A stretch of 39,763 nt of DNA, from the NCBI GenBank assembly GCA_021779135.1, contig JAJYBH010000015.1, positions 1 to 39,763 on the forward strand. Direction: 5' to 3'. Positions within the stretch are counted from its first letter, which is position 1. Every line of letters starts with the position of its first letter. The notes beneath the pieces were generated by a model. The model was not told where the DNA came from. It was given only the letters and a program-made list of their open reading frames with translations, and did no database searches. The position numbers and the translations under genes were made by a program. Source of the DNA: Deltaproteobacteria bacterium. GTDB taxonomy: Bacteria; Desulfobacterota; Desulfuromonadia; Geobacterales; Pseudopelobacteraceae. Shown here one piece after another: positions 30,724 to 38,792 of this stretch.

Positions 30724-31629
30724 ATGTACGCAATTATCGGAGCAACAGGGAATATAGGGAGCCGGGTGGCGGACATCCTGCTCAGTAAAGGTGAGAAGGT
30801 GCGGGTCATCGGCAGGGATACCGGCAGATTGCAGCAGTATGTCGACCGGGGAGCCGAGGCGGCGGCCGGGGATTTGCAGGACACGTCGTTCTTGACAGGT
30901 GCCTTTAAGGGGGTGGAGGCCGTTTTCGCCATGATCCCCCCAAATTATTCCGCTCTCAATTTCCGCGCCTATCAGGATGTCGTCGGCCTAAGCATCGCCA
31001 CGGCCATCAGCACTGCCGGCGTCAGCCATGTGGTGAACCTGAGCAGCCAGGGAGCGGATTTGCCCCGGGGCACCGGGCCGATCCTCGGACTGCGCGATCA
31101 GGAAATACGGCTCAATGCGCTGCACGGGGTGCAGGTGCTCCATCTACGCCCAACCTACTTCATGGAGAATCTTTTGGCGAATGTGCCGCTCATCCACGAG
31201 CACGGCTTTGCCGGTTCGGCGGTGCGCGGCGACCTGAAATTCGCCATGATCGCCACGGCCGACATTGCCGAACGGGTTGCCGGTCATTTGCTGGCCCGGG
31301 ATTTTACCGGCTCGTCCGTTAGGGACCTGCTTGGCCAGCGTGATCTTTCCCTGCAGGAGGCGTTCACCATCATCGGCCGGCGGATCGGCATCCTCGACCT
31401 CGCTTATCGTCAGTTCGGCTATGACGAGTTCGGCCAGGCGCTGCTCGATATGGGGATGAGCCGTGACGTGAGCCGGCTGTTCATCGAGATGAGCGATGCC
31501 CTGAACCGCGGGCTGTTCGCGGTCAACCGGCCGCGGAACGCCGACAACACCACGCCGACCACCATCGAGACGTTCGCCGGGTGGTTTGCCGAGGTCTACC
31601 GCGGCGCGGAACTGCGCCGCGCGGCCTGA
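30724..31629 (+). CDS. NmrA-like NAD(P)-binding protein
   Basis: The 301-residue Rossmann-fold protein begins MYAIIGATGNIGSRVADILL with the GxxGxxG dinucleotide loop, then VIGRDTGRLQQYV, VFAMIPPNY and VVNLSSQGAD, which is the atypical short-chain dehydrogenase / NmrA / quinone oxidoreductase 2-like group lacking the YxxxK pair. Members sense or reduce with NADPH; substrate unknown. A ribosome site (GGAAAGGAG) lies 10 bp upstream. The gene stands alone and is GC-rich like the core genome. Confidence 0.87.
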   Translation: MYAIIGATGNIGSRVADILLSKGEKVRVIGRDTGRLQQYVDRGAEAAAGDLQDTSFLTGAFKGVEAVFAMIPPNYSALNFRAYQDVVGLSIATAISTAGVSHVVNLSSQGADLPRGTGPILGLRDQEIRLNALHGVQVLHLRPTYFMENLLANVPLIHEHGFAGSAVRGDLKFAMIATADIAERVAGHLLARDFTGSSVRDLLGQRDLSLQEAFTIIGRRIGILDLAYRQFGYDEFGQALLDMGMSRDVSRLFIEMSDALNRGLFAVNRPRNADNTTPTTIETFAGWFAEVYRGAELRRAA

Positions 31630-31637
31630 ATGGGCCC

Positions 31638-31674
31638 GGGGACAGGCTGCGTGGTAACGAAACAGGCTGTCCCC
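31638..31674. repeat. REP-like hairpin
   Basis: GGGGACAGGCTG (31638-31649) pairs with CAGGCTGTCCCC (31663-31674), 11 of 12 bp. Such GGGGACAG palindromes are typical of RAYT-associated sequences, which fits the transposase relic 330 bp away. Confidence 0.6.
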
Positions 31675-32001
31675 GCTGCCATCCCCTGCCCTGAGGGATT
31701 CCCAGGACAGTATCCTTCCTGCATAATGCGGCTCTGTGGCCGCATTATTTTTTTTTGCAACATGCTGATACGGCCTGCATCCACGCCCGCCCCGGGCTCT
31801 GATTGTGACGGTGGCCGTCAGCGGCGGCGGGGGGGGGTGTAGAGCTGGAGAATGTGGCGGTGACGGGCAATCTGACGGTAAGGGGGGGAAGTCGGCGGGT
31901 GCGGGAGGTGACGGTGCAGCGGGAGAACTCTCCGGGGGAGGTTGTTTTTACTCCGGCAAGGCCCAGATACACACCTGGCCCCAGATGCTCCCCATGTCGC
32001 G

Positions 32002-32232
32002 ATGGGTCACGATCCGATGTTGTCAGAGGAATCGTGGCTTTCAGAAGAGGAGCGAAGCGTGTACCGGGATCTTGCCGGCATGGGAGACGGTGATACTGAT
32101 AACGCCATTCGCAAAGCCGCCAACTCCAAAGGCCCTTTTGGCCCGAAATCTTTTGTTGGCCGGCTGGGACTGCTGTTGAACCAGGTACGCAAATCGAGAA
32201 GACCGGGCCGGCCATGGAAGAAGAAAGCGTAG
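32002..32232 (+). pseudogene. Decayed C-terminus of a RAYT-type transposase
   Basis: The frame includes WLSEEERSVYRDLAGMG, AIRKAANSKGPFGPKSFVGR and RKSRRPGRPWKKKA. A G(R)P(L/F)G...FV...L...GRPxK ending is the usual C-terminus of REP-associated transposases. The N-terminal HUH domain is missing; upstream DNA (31675-32000) is repetitive and G-rich without coding character. It differs from the intact RAYT at 24537. Recognition is by eye. Confidence 0.4.
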
Positions 32233-32418
32233 TTTGGCTAGTATTATTTAATTATATGTTTCCAATTGACTGCAACCAGAAGAAATGACATACTTTGGCC
32301 GCTCAATGACAACTGGCAGCAAGACGAGCCCCGTCGAGATGCGCGCACATATTTACCCCCCGCCCATAGTGGTGGCGATGGGAGATCACATGAATACTGC
32401 AGGCAAGAAGGAGGTCAA

Positions 32419-33276
32419 ATGAAAGTAGTAAAAGGGTTCAAGCTGCTTGGTGTTCTGGGTCTGGCGTTGGGTGTTTCCCTGATACTCGGTGCAACTAACC
32501 CCGCAAGCGCAGAGAGTCCGGCCAATGTTACGCTCACCAGCAGCGACTGCGTCAAATGCCACGCCGGCCCCTCCGCCGACATCGCCAAAGACGGTGCCGG
32601 TCACAAGAAGATTACCTGTCAGGACTGCCACACCGGTCACCGCCCAGAATCGAAGAACAACATCCCCCTGTGCAGCCAGTGCCACAGCGGCAAGAAGCAC
32701 TATGAGCTGAAGGGTTGCCTCGGCTGTCACAAGAACCCGCATGCCCCGCTCAATATCATTCTTGCCCGCAACATTACCGATGCGTGCCTCACCTGCCACA
32801 CACAACAGATGGCGCAACTCCGCGAATTCAAGAGCAAGCATACTAATCTGTACTGCAGTACCTGCCACGACGTACACGGGAAGATCCCTGCATGTACCCA
32901 GTGCCACAAAACGCACTATGCCGAGCAGAGTGCGGCTGACTGCAAGAAGTGTCACAAGGCGCACCAGCCGAAGAATGTGGTTTATGGCAAGGACATCCCC
33001 AACAAGGATTGCGGCGCCTGCCACAAGAAGGCTCTTGAGCTCCTGAGCGCCAGCACCGTCAAGCACAAGTCACTTGCCTGCGTCTACTGTCACCAGAACA
33101 AGCACAAGGTGGTGCCCAAGTGTCAGGACTGTCACGGCGTGCCTCACTCGGCTTTAATGATGGCCAAGTTCACCAAGTGCGCTGATTGCCACACCATCGC
33201 CCATGACCTGAACCACTGGTCGACTACTAAGAAAGAAGAGGTCAAACATACCCGTCGCACCAAGAAAAAGAGGTAG
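32419..33276 (+). CDS. Periplasmic 12-heme c-type cytochrome
   Basis: ATG 32419 is set by GGAGG (32410-32414). The 285-residue protein has a signal peptide (LLGVLGLALGVSLILGATNPASA) and twelve CxxCH haem sites: CVKCH, CQDCH, CSQCH, CLGCH, CLTCH, CSTCH, CTQCH, CKKCH, CGACH, CVYCH, CQDCH and CADCH. That is one haem per about 22 residues, a wire-like density. The lysine-rich C-terminus (KEEVKHTRRTKKKR) is very basic. Such cytochromes carry electrons across the periplasm to metals or other acceptors in Geobacteraceae. It stands alone and ends in a terminator. Confidence 0.93.
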   Translation: MKVVKGFKLLGVLGLALGVSLILGATNPASAESPANVTLTSSDCVKCHAGPSADIAKDGAGHKKITCQDCHTGHRPESKNNIPLCSQCHSGKKHYELKGCLGCHKNPHAPLNIILARNITDACLTCHTQQMAQLREFKSKHTNLYCSTCHDVHGKIPACTQCHKTHYAEQSAADCKKCHKAHQPKNVVYGKDIPNKDCGACHKKALELLSASTVKHKSLACVYCHQNKHKVVPKCQDCHGVPHSALMMAKFTKCADCHTIAHDLNHWSTTKKEEVKHTRRTKKKR

Positions 33277-33299
33277 TCATCCCGATTGACTGGTAACAA

Positions 33300-33334
33300 A
33301 AAGGCTTGCGGAATAAGATTCCCGCAGGCCTTTT
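33300..33334 (+). terminator. Terminator of the cytochrome gene
   Basis: AAAGGCTTGCGG pairs with CCGCAGGCCTTT (one mismatch) around a 11-base loop, followed by a T-run (TTTTTTATTG). Confidence 0.88.
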
Positions 33335-33518
33335 TTATTGTTGCTGTCGAAGCTCATGCGCTGAACCCATAAGCTGGCGCCATTCTGGTATCCCCCTGAC
33401 CACAAAGTACTCCCACTCTAATCTGGCACATTGGAGTTCCGTGGACAGTTTGCTTGAATTGCGGCTAACCGGCCGCCTCCAGAGTTCGGGACTCAGCTGG
33501 CACGCCCTCCAGCCTGTT
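33335..33518. other. Intergenic stretch, no gene seen
   Basis: Between the cytochrome terminator and the convergent small gene I see no coding frame or clear signal. Confidence 0.35.
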
Positions 33519-33719
33519 TTATCCCCTGCGCCTGCCGATGGCGATTGCCAAAATCGGCACGGTTGTAGCGACGCCGACCAGAAAAAGGGTCCAGCCGATC
33601 GATTTCTTCTGTTCCCTGCCCAGACGGTCACTTAAAATCAAGGCAGCACCCGCACCGAGTGCTGCCCTGGTGCCGGCAATGAACGCCAGTTCCGGCATGG
33701 ATAGATATGTCTTTTTCAT
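33519..33719 (-). CDS. Small membrane protein of unknown function
   Basis: The 66-residue product begins MKKTYLSMPELAFIAGTRAA and has two hydrophobic stretches (AFIAGTRAALGAGAALIL and WTLFLVGVATTVPILAIAI) separated by SDRLGREQKKS, then RRRG. It would form a small hairpin in the membrane. A strong AAAGGAGG precedes ATG 33719, which lies in the 4-bp overlap (ATGA) with the upstream gene, so the two are co-translated. Family not recognised. Confidence 0.65.
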   Translation of the reverse strand: MKKTYLSMPELAFIAGTRAALGAGAALILSDRLGREQKKSIGWTLFLVGVATTVPILAIAIGRRRG

Positions 33720-34255
33720 CTGTTGCCTCCTTTTGCGTGCAAAGAGTGGCCTATCGCCGGGACAATACGGTAGTCGCTCTGGAAAACCAGGTTGTGCAGG
33801 TCGGCGCTCGCAATCGCCCGTAGCGTAGGCAACTCGGCGGCGGCATCAGCTGTGCTGAAGACGTTGAGGGGCCAGACCCCCACACTCCCGCCGCGCAGGT
33901 GCGGATGGTGAAAGGCGTGGCCGAAGAACGCTTCCAGAGTGACGGGGGGGATGCCCGCCTGCGCCTGTTCCGGCCAGCCCAGAGTCCAGATTGCTGTGCT
34001 GTCGCCGTTTGGCGATCTGATGATGCCGCTATAAGTGACGGTGCCACTCCCCAGCAGCAGGGCTTCGTTCATCTCAGCCAGGGTCTGGCGGCTGAAGGGG
34101 TCGAGGTAGCCGACGGCAGCGGCAAAGAGCTGCTCCTTGTCGGCACGGCTGACTGCTCCGTCGCCATGGGTGCCGTCACGCAAGTCGGCAAAATGCCTCA
34201 ACAGCCCACGTAGATAGAGCGGAGGCTGGTCGTTTTCGCACGATTTCGTGGTCAT
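33716..34255 (-). CDS. Hypothetical soluble protein, His-rich motif
   Basis: The 179-residue product starts at ATG 34255 behind AGGAGA. It contains AVSRADKEQLFAAAVGYLDP, LEAFFGHAFHHPHLRGGSVG (a cluster of four His) and IASADLHNLVFQSDYRIVP. No signal peptide is seen. I do not recognise the family. The histidine cluster suggests metal binding, but this is inference. It is the first gene of a two-gene leftward unit with the small membrane protein. Confidence 0.6.
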   Translation of the reverse strand: MTTKSCENDQPPLYLRGLLRHFADLRDGTHGDGAVSRADKEQLFAAAVGYLDPFSRQTLAEMNEALLLGSGTVTYSGIIRSPNGDSTAIWTLGWPEQAQAGIPPVTLEAFFGHAFHHPHLRGGSVGVWPLNVFSTADAAAELPTLRAIASADLHNLVFQSDYRIVPAIGHSLHAKGGNR

Positions 34256-34446
34256 GATCCCGCTCTCCTGGTGTCGCGCTGACGCCTTACAGTGTTATTA
34301 TAGCCTGTATTTGAGCATGTGCGAAGACAGGTCTTCGCAATACGGGGAATGCCGGCTTCATACCGAATTATGAAGCCGGGAATTGACAAGGCGAAAGGCT
34401 TCCTTTTGACAGGTATTCTGACCCCGTTCGTTTTAGCAGTTCCGGG

Positions 34447-34941
34447 TCAAGGGGTTTTGACAATTTTGGTATAGAGATAGTCGTTATTGGCAACCGGTAT
34501 GTGGCAGCCGAAGCATTCGCTGACGAAACCGGCATCCTTGCCGTAAGGCTTCAGATCGTTCCCCACAAAACGGGCAAATCCCCAGCCTCCGGTATCCTTG
34601 TACTTTTTAGAGTCTTTGACCATGAACTCTACCTGCGCAAATGCTCCCGGCTGGGTAGCCAAGGGGAAGGCCGGATGTTTAACCGCTTTCCAGGCCACCT
34701 TAGCCAGCACGCTGCCGTCCGGGAGAGGCTTGGTGCCGGCATGCAGTGCTGCGATGGCAGTCTGGTTGCCGGTGATAATGCGGATTTGCCCCTTGTCTTC
34801 GCGGTATGAAGGAGCGATTACCGTCCAGGACATGTAGTCAGGATAGAGAGCAATTCCGTTGGGTGCCACAGGCCGACCGTTGGCCCCAACAGAACCTGCA
34901 ACCAGCAAGAGTGCAACACCAGCCAACACGATTTTCATCAT
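34447..34941 (-). CDS. Cytochrome P460 family protein
   Basis: The 164-residue protein has a signal peptide (IVLAGVALLLVAGSVGANG) and the P460 domain: NGIALYPDYMSWTVI at the N-terminus, QIRIITGNQTAIAA, WAQVE-like FAQVEFMVKD and the single haem site CFGCH near the C-terminus. P460 haem is cross-linked to a Lys in the studied enzymes, which oxidise hydroxylamine or NO; non-catalytic relatives exist. Function here is not fixed by the sequence. It stands alone; a GAGG ribosome site precedes it. Confidence 0.87.
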   Translation of the reverse strand: MMKIVLAGVALLLVAGSVGANGRPVAPNGIALYPDYMSWTVIAPSYREDKGQIRIITGNQTAIAALHAGTKPLPDGSVLAKVAWKAVKHPAFPLATQPGAFAQVEFMVKDSKKYKDTGGWGFARFVGNDLKPYGKDAGFVSECFGCHIPVANNDYLYTKIVKTP

Positions 34942-35150
34942 AAAAGCCTCCTCGCTTTAAAATTACGCATACGCATAATAGTAACAGTTATTTGACTGGT
35001 TACAACTGGAGAAAATTCCGGGGGGCGGCATGTCTATTTAATTCAAAATGGTAGCCAGTTATACTTTCTTCATATCTTACATGTCTCTCGCATTTCGCAA
35101 TCAACAGTACTAAAATTAATTATGACTGTATAGTACGGGAGGTGGTTGAG

Positions 35151-35609
35151 ATGGTAGACATTATTCATCGGATCGGAATCAAGGCCCCTGTAGCTCAGGT
35201 CTATAACGCGCTGACAACCTTGGAAGGACTGGGCCACTGGTGGACCGAGGAGGTTCTGGGCGATACCCGGGTCGGAGGAAGGATCGACTTCCGCTTTCGC
35301 ACGAAAACAGGCGAGCTCCTGGGCGGAGCGGTGATGGAAGTACAGGAACTGGGCGAAAATAAAGTTGTTCACTGGCGCTGCGTAGAGGGGCCCGAGGAAT
35401 GGGTTGGAACAGAGATCACGTTCCAACTGTCAGAGCAGGACAACCAGACCATAGTCCTCTTCGGCCACAGGAAGTGGCGCGAGGCGGTTGAGGCGACTTA
35501 TCACTGCAGTATGAAGTGGGCCACATTCCTGTTAAGCCTGCGTGAGTATGTGGAAACAGGCACAGGAAAGCCCGCGCCGAATGATCTGAAAATCGATAAC
35601 TGGAATTAG
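35151..35609 (+). CDS. SRPBCC (AHSA1-like) domain protein
   Basis: ATG 35151 is placed by GGAGG at 35138-35142; a GTG at 35142 would overlap that site. The product (about 152 residues) shows IHRIGIKAPVAQVYNALTTL, EGLGHWWTEEVLG, RVGGRIDFRF, and late HCSMKWATFLLSLREYVETG, the AHSA1 helix-grip pattern. Such proteins bind hydrophobic ligands or act as Hsp90-activator-like proteins; the role is unknown. Its last 60 coding bases recur at 37043-37106. Confidence 0.87.
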   Translation: MVDIIHRIGIKAPVAQVYNALTTLEGLGHWWTEEVLGDTRVGGRIDFRFRTKTGELLGGAVMEVQELGENKVVHWRCVEGPEEWVGTEITFQLSEQDNQTIVLFGHRKWREAVEATYHCSMKWATFLLSLREYVETGTGKPAPNDLKIDNWN

Positions 35610-35613
35610 TATC
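35550..35613 (+). repeat. 64-bp direct repeat, copy 1
   Basis: The 3' end of the SRPBCC gene from GTGGAAACAGGC to four bases past its stop is identical to 37043-37106. Confidence 0.95.
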
Positions 35614-35652
35614 TCCATTCCGGAGAATTCGGGGTGGCACAATGCTCGATAA

Positions 35653-35686
35653 ATTCAAAAGGCGGCCAATCGGCCGCCTTTTGAAT
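35653..35686 (+). terminator. Terminator after the SRPBCC gene
   Basis: ATTCAAAAGGCGGCC (35653-35667) pairs perfectly with GGCCGCCTTTTGAAT (35672-35686) around AATC; it works in both directions. Confidence 0.85.
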
Positions 35687-35745
35687 TGTTATCCCCTGGT
35701 ACTGGGGATCTAGCTGCCTACGTTTCGCTCGACATCCTGGCCACA

Positions 35746-35770
35746 AAAAACCCGCCTCAGGCGGGTAAAA
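35746..35770 (-). terminator. Terminator of the CHRD gene
   Basis: Read leftward, ACCCGCC (35760-35766 complement) pairs with GGCGGGT around three bases and is followed by TTTTTTG. It ends the minus-strand CHRD transcript. Confidence 0.85.
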
Positions 35771-35811
35771 ATACAGTTCATCGCAGTATAAACTATTTCA
35801 TAGTATTGATG

Positions 35812-36285
35812 CTACCTGATCTGGCCGCGCAGTTCTCCTCCCGGGTATTTGTCCGTGTGTACGTTCACATAGGTGCTACCCGACTTGATGAGCTTGACCA
35901 ACTCCGTGAGCGGTTTATCCTTCACGCTTCCAATCAGGTCCTTCTCGGTAAGTATTCCCGCGGCCAGCACTCCGCTGAACTTGCCTTCTTTCTTGGGACC
36001 GGCAAAGAGGCCGGCAAGCGGCGGACCATCTTTCCCTTTTTTACCCAGATGGATATGGGCCGCGGTGACGTTCTCGATATCAGTGACAGTCAGTTTATAG
36101 GTTAACTCCTTACCATCCTTGCTTAGCTTGAACTCCGCCTTCCCGGTAGCTTGTGTCGTTACCCGGGGGACGGCCTCCCTGCCGGAGAGCTTGGCAGTGA
36201 AGCTGCCCTTTTCAGCAGAGTAGCCGAAGGACGCCGTACATACGACTGTCAGCAGCGCAACAAGCGCATAACCTAGTCTTCGCAT
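35812..36285 (-). CDS. CHRD-domain secreted protein
   Basis: The 157-residue protein has a signal peptide (LGYALVALLTVVCTASFGYS) and one CHRD domain: FTAKLSGREAVPRVTTQATG, LTYKLTVTDIENVTAAHIHL, GKFSGVLAAGILTEKDLIG and the end YVNVHTDKYPGGELRGQIR. The AHIH and HT(D)..PGGE(L/I)RGQ motifs are characteristic. Bacterial CHRD proteins are extracytoplasmic and of unknown function; the His residues are suggestive of metal or ligand binding. It stands alone with its own terminator. Confidence 0.93.
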   Translation of the reverse strand: MRRLGYALVALLTVVCTASFGYSAEKGSFTAKLSGREAVPRVTTQATGKAEFKLSKDGKELTYKLTVTDIENVTAAHIHLGKKGKDGPPLAGLFAGPKKEGKFSGVLAAGILTEKDLIGSVKDKPLTELVKLIKSGSTYVNVHTDKYPGGELRGQIR

Positions 36286-36500
36286 TGTATTGCTCCTTTC
36301 TCGTGACTTCGTACTACTCTAATTATCTCACCACAAATCAGGAAGAATAACAAGCAGGGTTTAGCGGGATCAAGAGCTATATCTGGCCGATTTTACGAGG
36401 TTTTGTCGTCCCGTTTGTGCTGCCTTTTTTAGCTTTTGGGTATGCAGAACGAGATGGAGTACACTGAAAGCATGCATGGGCAATACAAGGAGGTGTCACC

Positions 36501-36995
36501 ATGGCAACGTCACGTGGAAATCAGTTGGCTCAGGAAATACTACAGAAGGTAGCTGCCCTGAAACAGGTGTGCGAGGGAGTGGACGAGAACCAGGCCTCGC
36601 GCGCTCCGGCGAACCGGTGGTCACCCAAACAGATCCTCTCTCACCTGTGCGGTCCCGAGGGGGAGGGGCACCTGCAGTTCCTCAGGGCCTTCGTCAATAG
36701 AGATATCCCGCTGTTAGATCTTGATACCGAGAATCCGTTTTTCAGCGAACATCGTGCAGCCATGAGCTTCGAAGAGCTTGTCGCGGAGTGCGAGCTGAAT
36801 TACCGGCGGGTAGCCAATTTCTCAGCGGAACTGACCGAGGAACAACTGGCACGAACAGCGCATATCCCGAAGCTTAAGGATTCTCCGCTGGGCGAGTACC
36901 CCACGCTTGACGGGATGATCGGCGCCCTGGGCGATTTCCACGTCCAGTTTCATACCGATCATCTGCGCGAGATTCTGGCGGCTCTTGAAAGTTAG
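36501..36995 (+). CDS. DinB family (four-helix bundle) protein
   Basis: The 164-residue product starts at ATG 36501 behind AAGGAGG. It has RAPANRWSPKQILSHLCGPE (first metal-site His in LSHL), EGHLQFLRAF and the late FHVQFHTDHLREILAAL with further His, matching the DinB_2 type with a three-His site. These proteins bind a divalent metal and include thiol-dependent transferases; substrate unknown. It is GC-rich and intact. A 64-bp repeat from the SRPBCC gene lies 48 bp downstream. Confidence 0.87.
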   Translation: MATSRGNQLAQEILQKVAALKQVCEGVDENQASRAPANRWSPKQILSHLCGPEGEGHLQFLRAFVNRDIPLLDLDTENPFFSEHRAAMSFEELVAECELNYRRVANFSAELTEEQLARTAHIPKLKDSPLGEYPTLDGMIGALGDFHVQFHTDHLREILAALES

Positions 36996-37042
36996 TGGCG
37001 CTTTGGTGGGCAGGCTTGCTGCAATGGAATCCATAGGGCGGA

Positions 37043-37106
37043 GTGGAAACAGGCACAGGAAAGCCCGCGCCGAATGATCTGAAAATCGATAACTGGAATT
37101 AGTATC
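37043..37106 (+). repeat. 64-bp direct repeat, copy 2 (gene remnant)
   Basis: This is an exact copy of 35550-35613, containing the last codons and stop of the SRPBCC gene, but the rest of that gene is not present upstream. It is a scar of a duplication or recombination. Confidence 0.95.
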
Positions 37107-37138
37107 CCCCTTCCAGCCATCAGTCGATCTTGAATAAA

Positions 37139-37171
37139 AAGAGGCCAAGGGACGCATACCCTTGGCCTCTT
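37139..37171 (-). terminator. Terminator of the lysA-type gene
   Basis: AAGAGGCCAAGGG (37139-37151) pairs perfectly with CCCTTGGCCTCTT (37159-37171) around ACGCATA. Leftward it continues as TTTTTATTC, so it ends the minus-strand decarboxylase transcript 23 bp away. Confidence 0.93.
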
Positions 37172-37193
37172 CGTTCAACTATTGATCGATTGC

Positions 37194-38513
37194 TTACAGC
37201 TTAACATCCAGCTCATTCTGGACAATCTGCTCACGAGACTGCTTCTTCCTGATCAGCACCAGTTCACCGCTACGGGTTTTCATGACTGCACCCGGCTTGC
37301 GGTGCGAGTTGTAGTTTTCCGGCGACATGCTCTCGGAATAGGCGCCCGTGCCTCCGATGACCACAAAGTCGCCGATTTCCGGTTCGGCGATCATGACCGG
37401 TACGATGTTGCCGTCGTTATCGAGGCGCACCGAGTCACCGCTTTCACAGCAGCGCCCCACGACCCCGAATGATTTCAGGCTTGCCGTCGGCGTCTGGTCA
37501 TACTCGCTGGAGAGGAGCGTGCCGTCCTGGCGCACGATGGCAATGGGATGCTCGGAACCGTACAACAGCGGCCGGGTCAACAGCTCCATGCCGCCGTCGA
37601 CGATCAGGAAGTTCAGCTCGTTGGTCAGCTTCTTGTCGATGATGCGGGTGACAATGTGCCCCGAGTTTGCCACGACAAAGGTGCCCGGTTCGATCTCCAT
37701 CTGCAGTTCGCGGCCGGTCACGGCCTTGAACTCCTCGATCCGCTGTTTGGCATAGGCACCCAGCGAGGCGATGTCGGCCTGCTTTTCCCCCGGCATCCGG
37801 GCCACCTTGAGTCCCCCGCCGAAGCTGACGGTGGTGGCATCCGGGAAATAGGTCCTCACAAAGCCCAGTTCGCGGTCGATGTTCTCCCGCCACTTTTCCG
37901 GGTCGCCTCCTGAGCCGATATGGACATGCACCTGGGTGAAACGCAGGCCCAGTTTGTCAGCCATGTCTTTGACCTTCGGGACATCGTTCAAGTGGACGCC
38001 GAAGCAGGAGTATTCGCTGCCGGTGTCGCGGGTAGCGCTCTCACCGCCGCCGGTGGCTCCCGGATGAACCCTGATGGACAGGTCCAGGTTGATGCTTTTG
38101 GCAAAGTCGGCAATCAGTTGGAACTGGGTCATGGAGCAGACGTTGTACTTGAGGCCCGCCCGGATCATCTCCTCCAGTTCGGTGCGCTCCTCACCGGCAG
38201 GCACCTCCTGGGTCGTCAGCATCATCCTGCCATAGGGGATCCCGGCGGCAAAGGCACGGGCCGCTTCATTGATTGAAGAGCAGTCCAGATCCAGTCCCTT
38301 ATTGGTTACGACACGCAGTACCGTGCGATCCGAGTTTGCTTTCATGGCGTAACGGACATGCAGGCCGTAGGCATTGGGCATGTTCAACAGTTGGTCACAG
38401 CTGTTTTCTATGTATGCCTGATCATGCAGATAGACCGGCGTCCCCCACTTCCGGGCTATTTCCGGAATCAGCGCTGCGTCCAGTTTTGTCGGACCAAAGT
38501 ATTGCATTGTCAT
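37194..38513 (-). CDS. lysA: Diaminopimelate decarboxylase-type PLP enzyme
   Basis: ATG 38513 (MTMQYFGPTKL) is chosen; an upstream frame to 38603 has no good start. The 439-residue fold III PLP enzyme has K58 in VRYAMKANSD, the glycine-rich phosphate loop SFGGGLKV with EIEPGTF, HVHIGSGG, the active-site Cys region GVVGRCCESGDSV and GGTGAYSESMSPENYN. These match diaminopimelate decarboxylase, the last lysine step. Relatives act on carboxynorspermidine or other amino acids, and divergent features (SCFGVHLNDV) leave some doubt. It would complete the dapA-dapB-dapL route, 14 kb away. Confidence 0.82.
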   Translation of the reverse strand: MTMQYFGPTKLDAALIPEIARKWGTPVYLHDQAYIENSCDQLLNMPNAYGLHVRYAMKANSDRTVLRVVTNKGLDLDCSSINEAARAFAAGIPYGRMMLTTQEVPAGEERTELEEMIRAGLKYNVCSMTQFQLIADFAKSINLDLSIRVHPGATGGGESATRDTGSEYSCFGVHLNDVPKVKDMADKLGLRFTQVHVHIGSGGDPEKWRENIDRELGFVRTYFPDATTVSFGGGLKVARMPGEKQADIASLGAYAKQRIEEFKAVTGRELQMEIEPGTFVVANSGHIVTRIIDKKLTNELNFLIVDGGMELLTRPLLYGSEHPIAIVRQDGTLLSSEYDQTPTASLKSFGVVGRCCESGDSVRLDNDGNIVPVMIAEPEIGDFVVIGGTGAYSESMSPENYNSHRKPGAVMKTRSGELVLIRKKQSREQIVQNELDVKL

Positions 38514-38792
38514 GCTTTCAACCTCACAAATTTGATATGAGCCCCATTCCCGATCCCCTTGGTACGTAAGAAAGGGACAGGGCAGGGTGAAGGGGTTGCA
38601 CAATGTAGCATTTTCAACCGGCGCGGCGCAACATCTCTCTGGAAGTTTGTTGCGCAGTGATGGAGTTACGGGAACAGTCGATTTAATTCACAAGAAGGCC
38701 AACCGGGATATAACACACCAGCCGAAGTGGGTAGTCGAGTGACATGTATTAATGCTTGCCATGTGTTGATATGGCCGGTAAAGATTAAAACC
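38514..38792. other. Divergent intergenic region
   Basis: This region separates the leftward decarboxylase gene from the rightward EamA gene. I see no gene and no palindromic operator that stands out. Confidence 0.35.
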
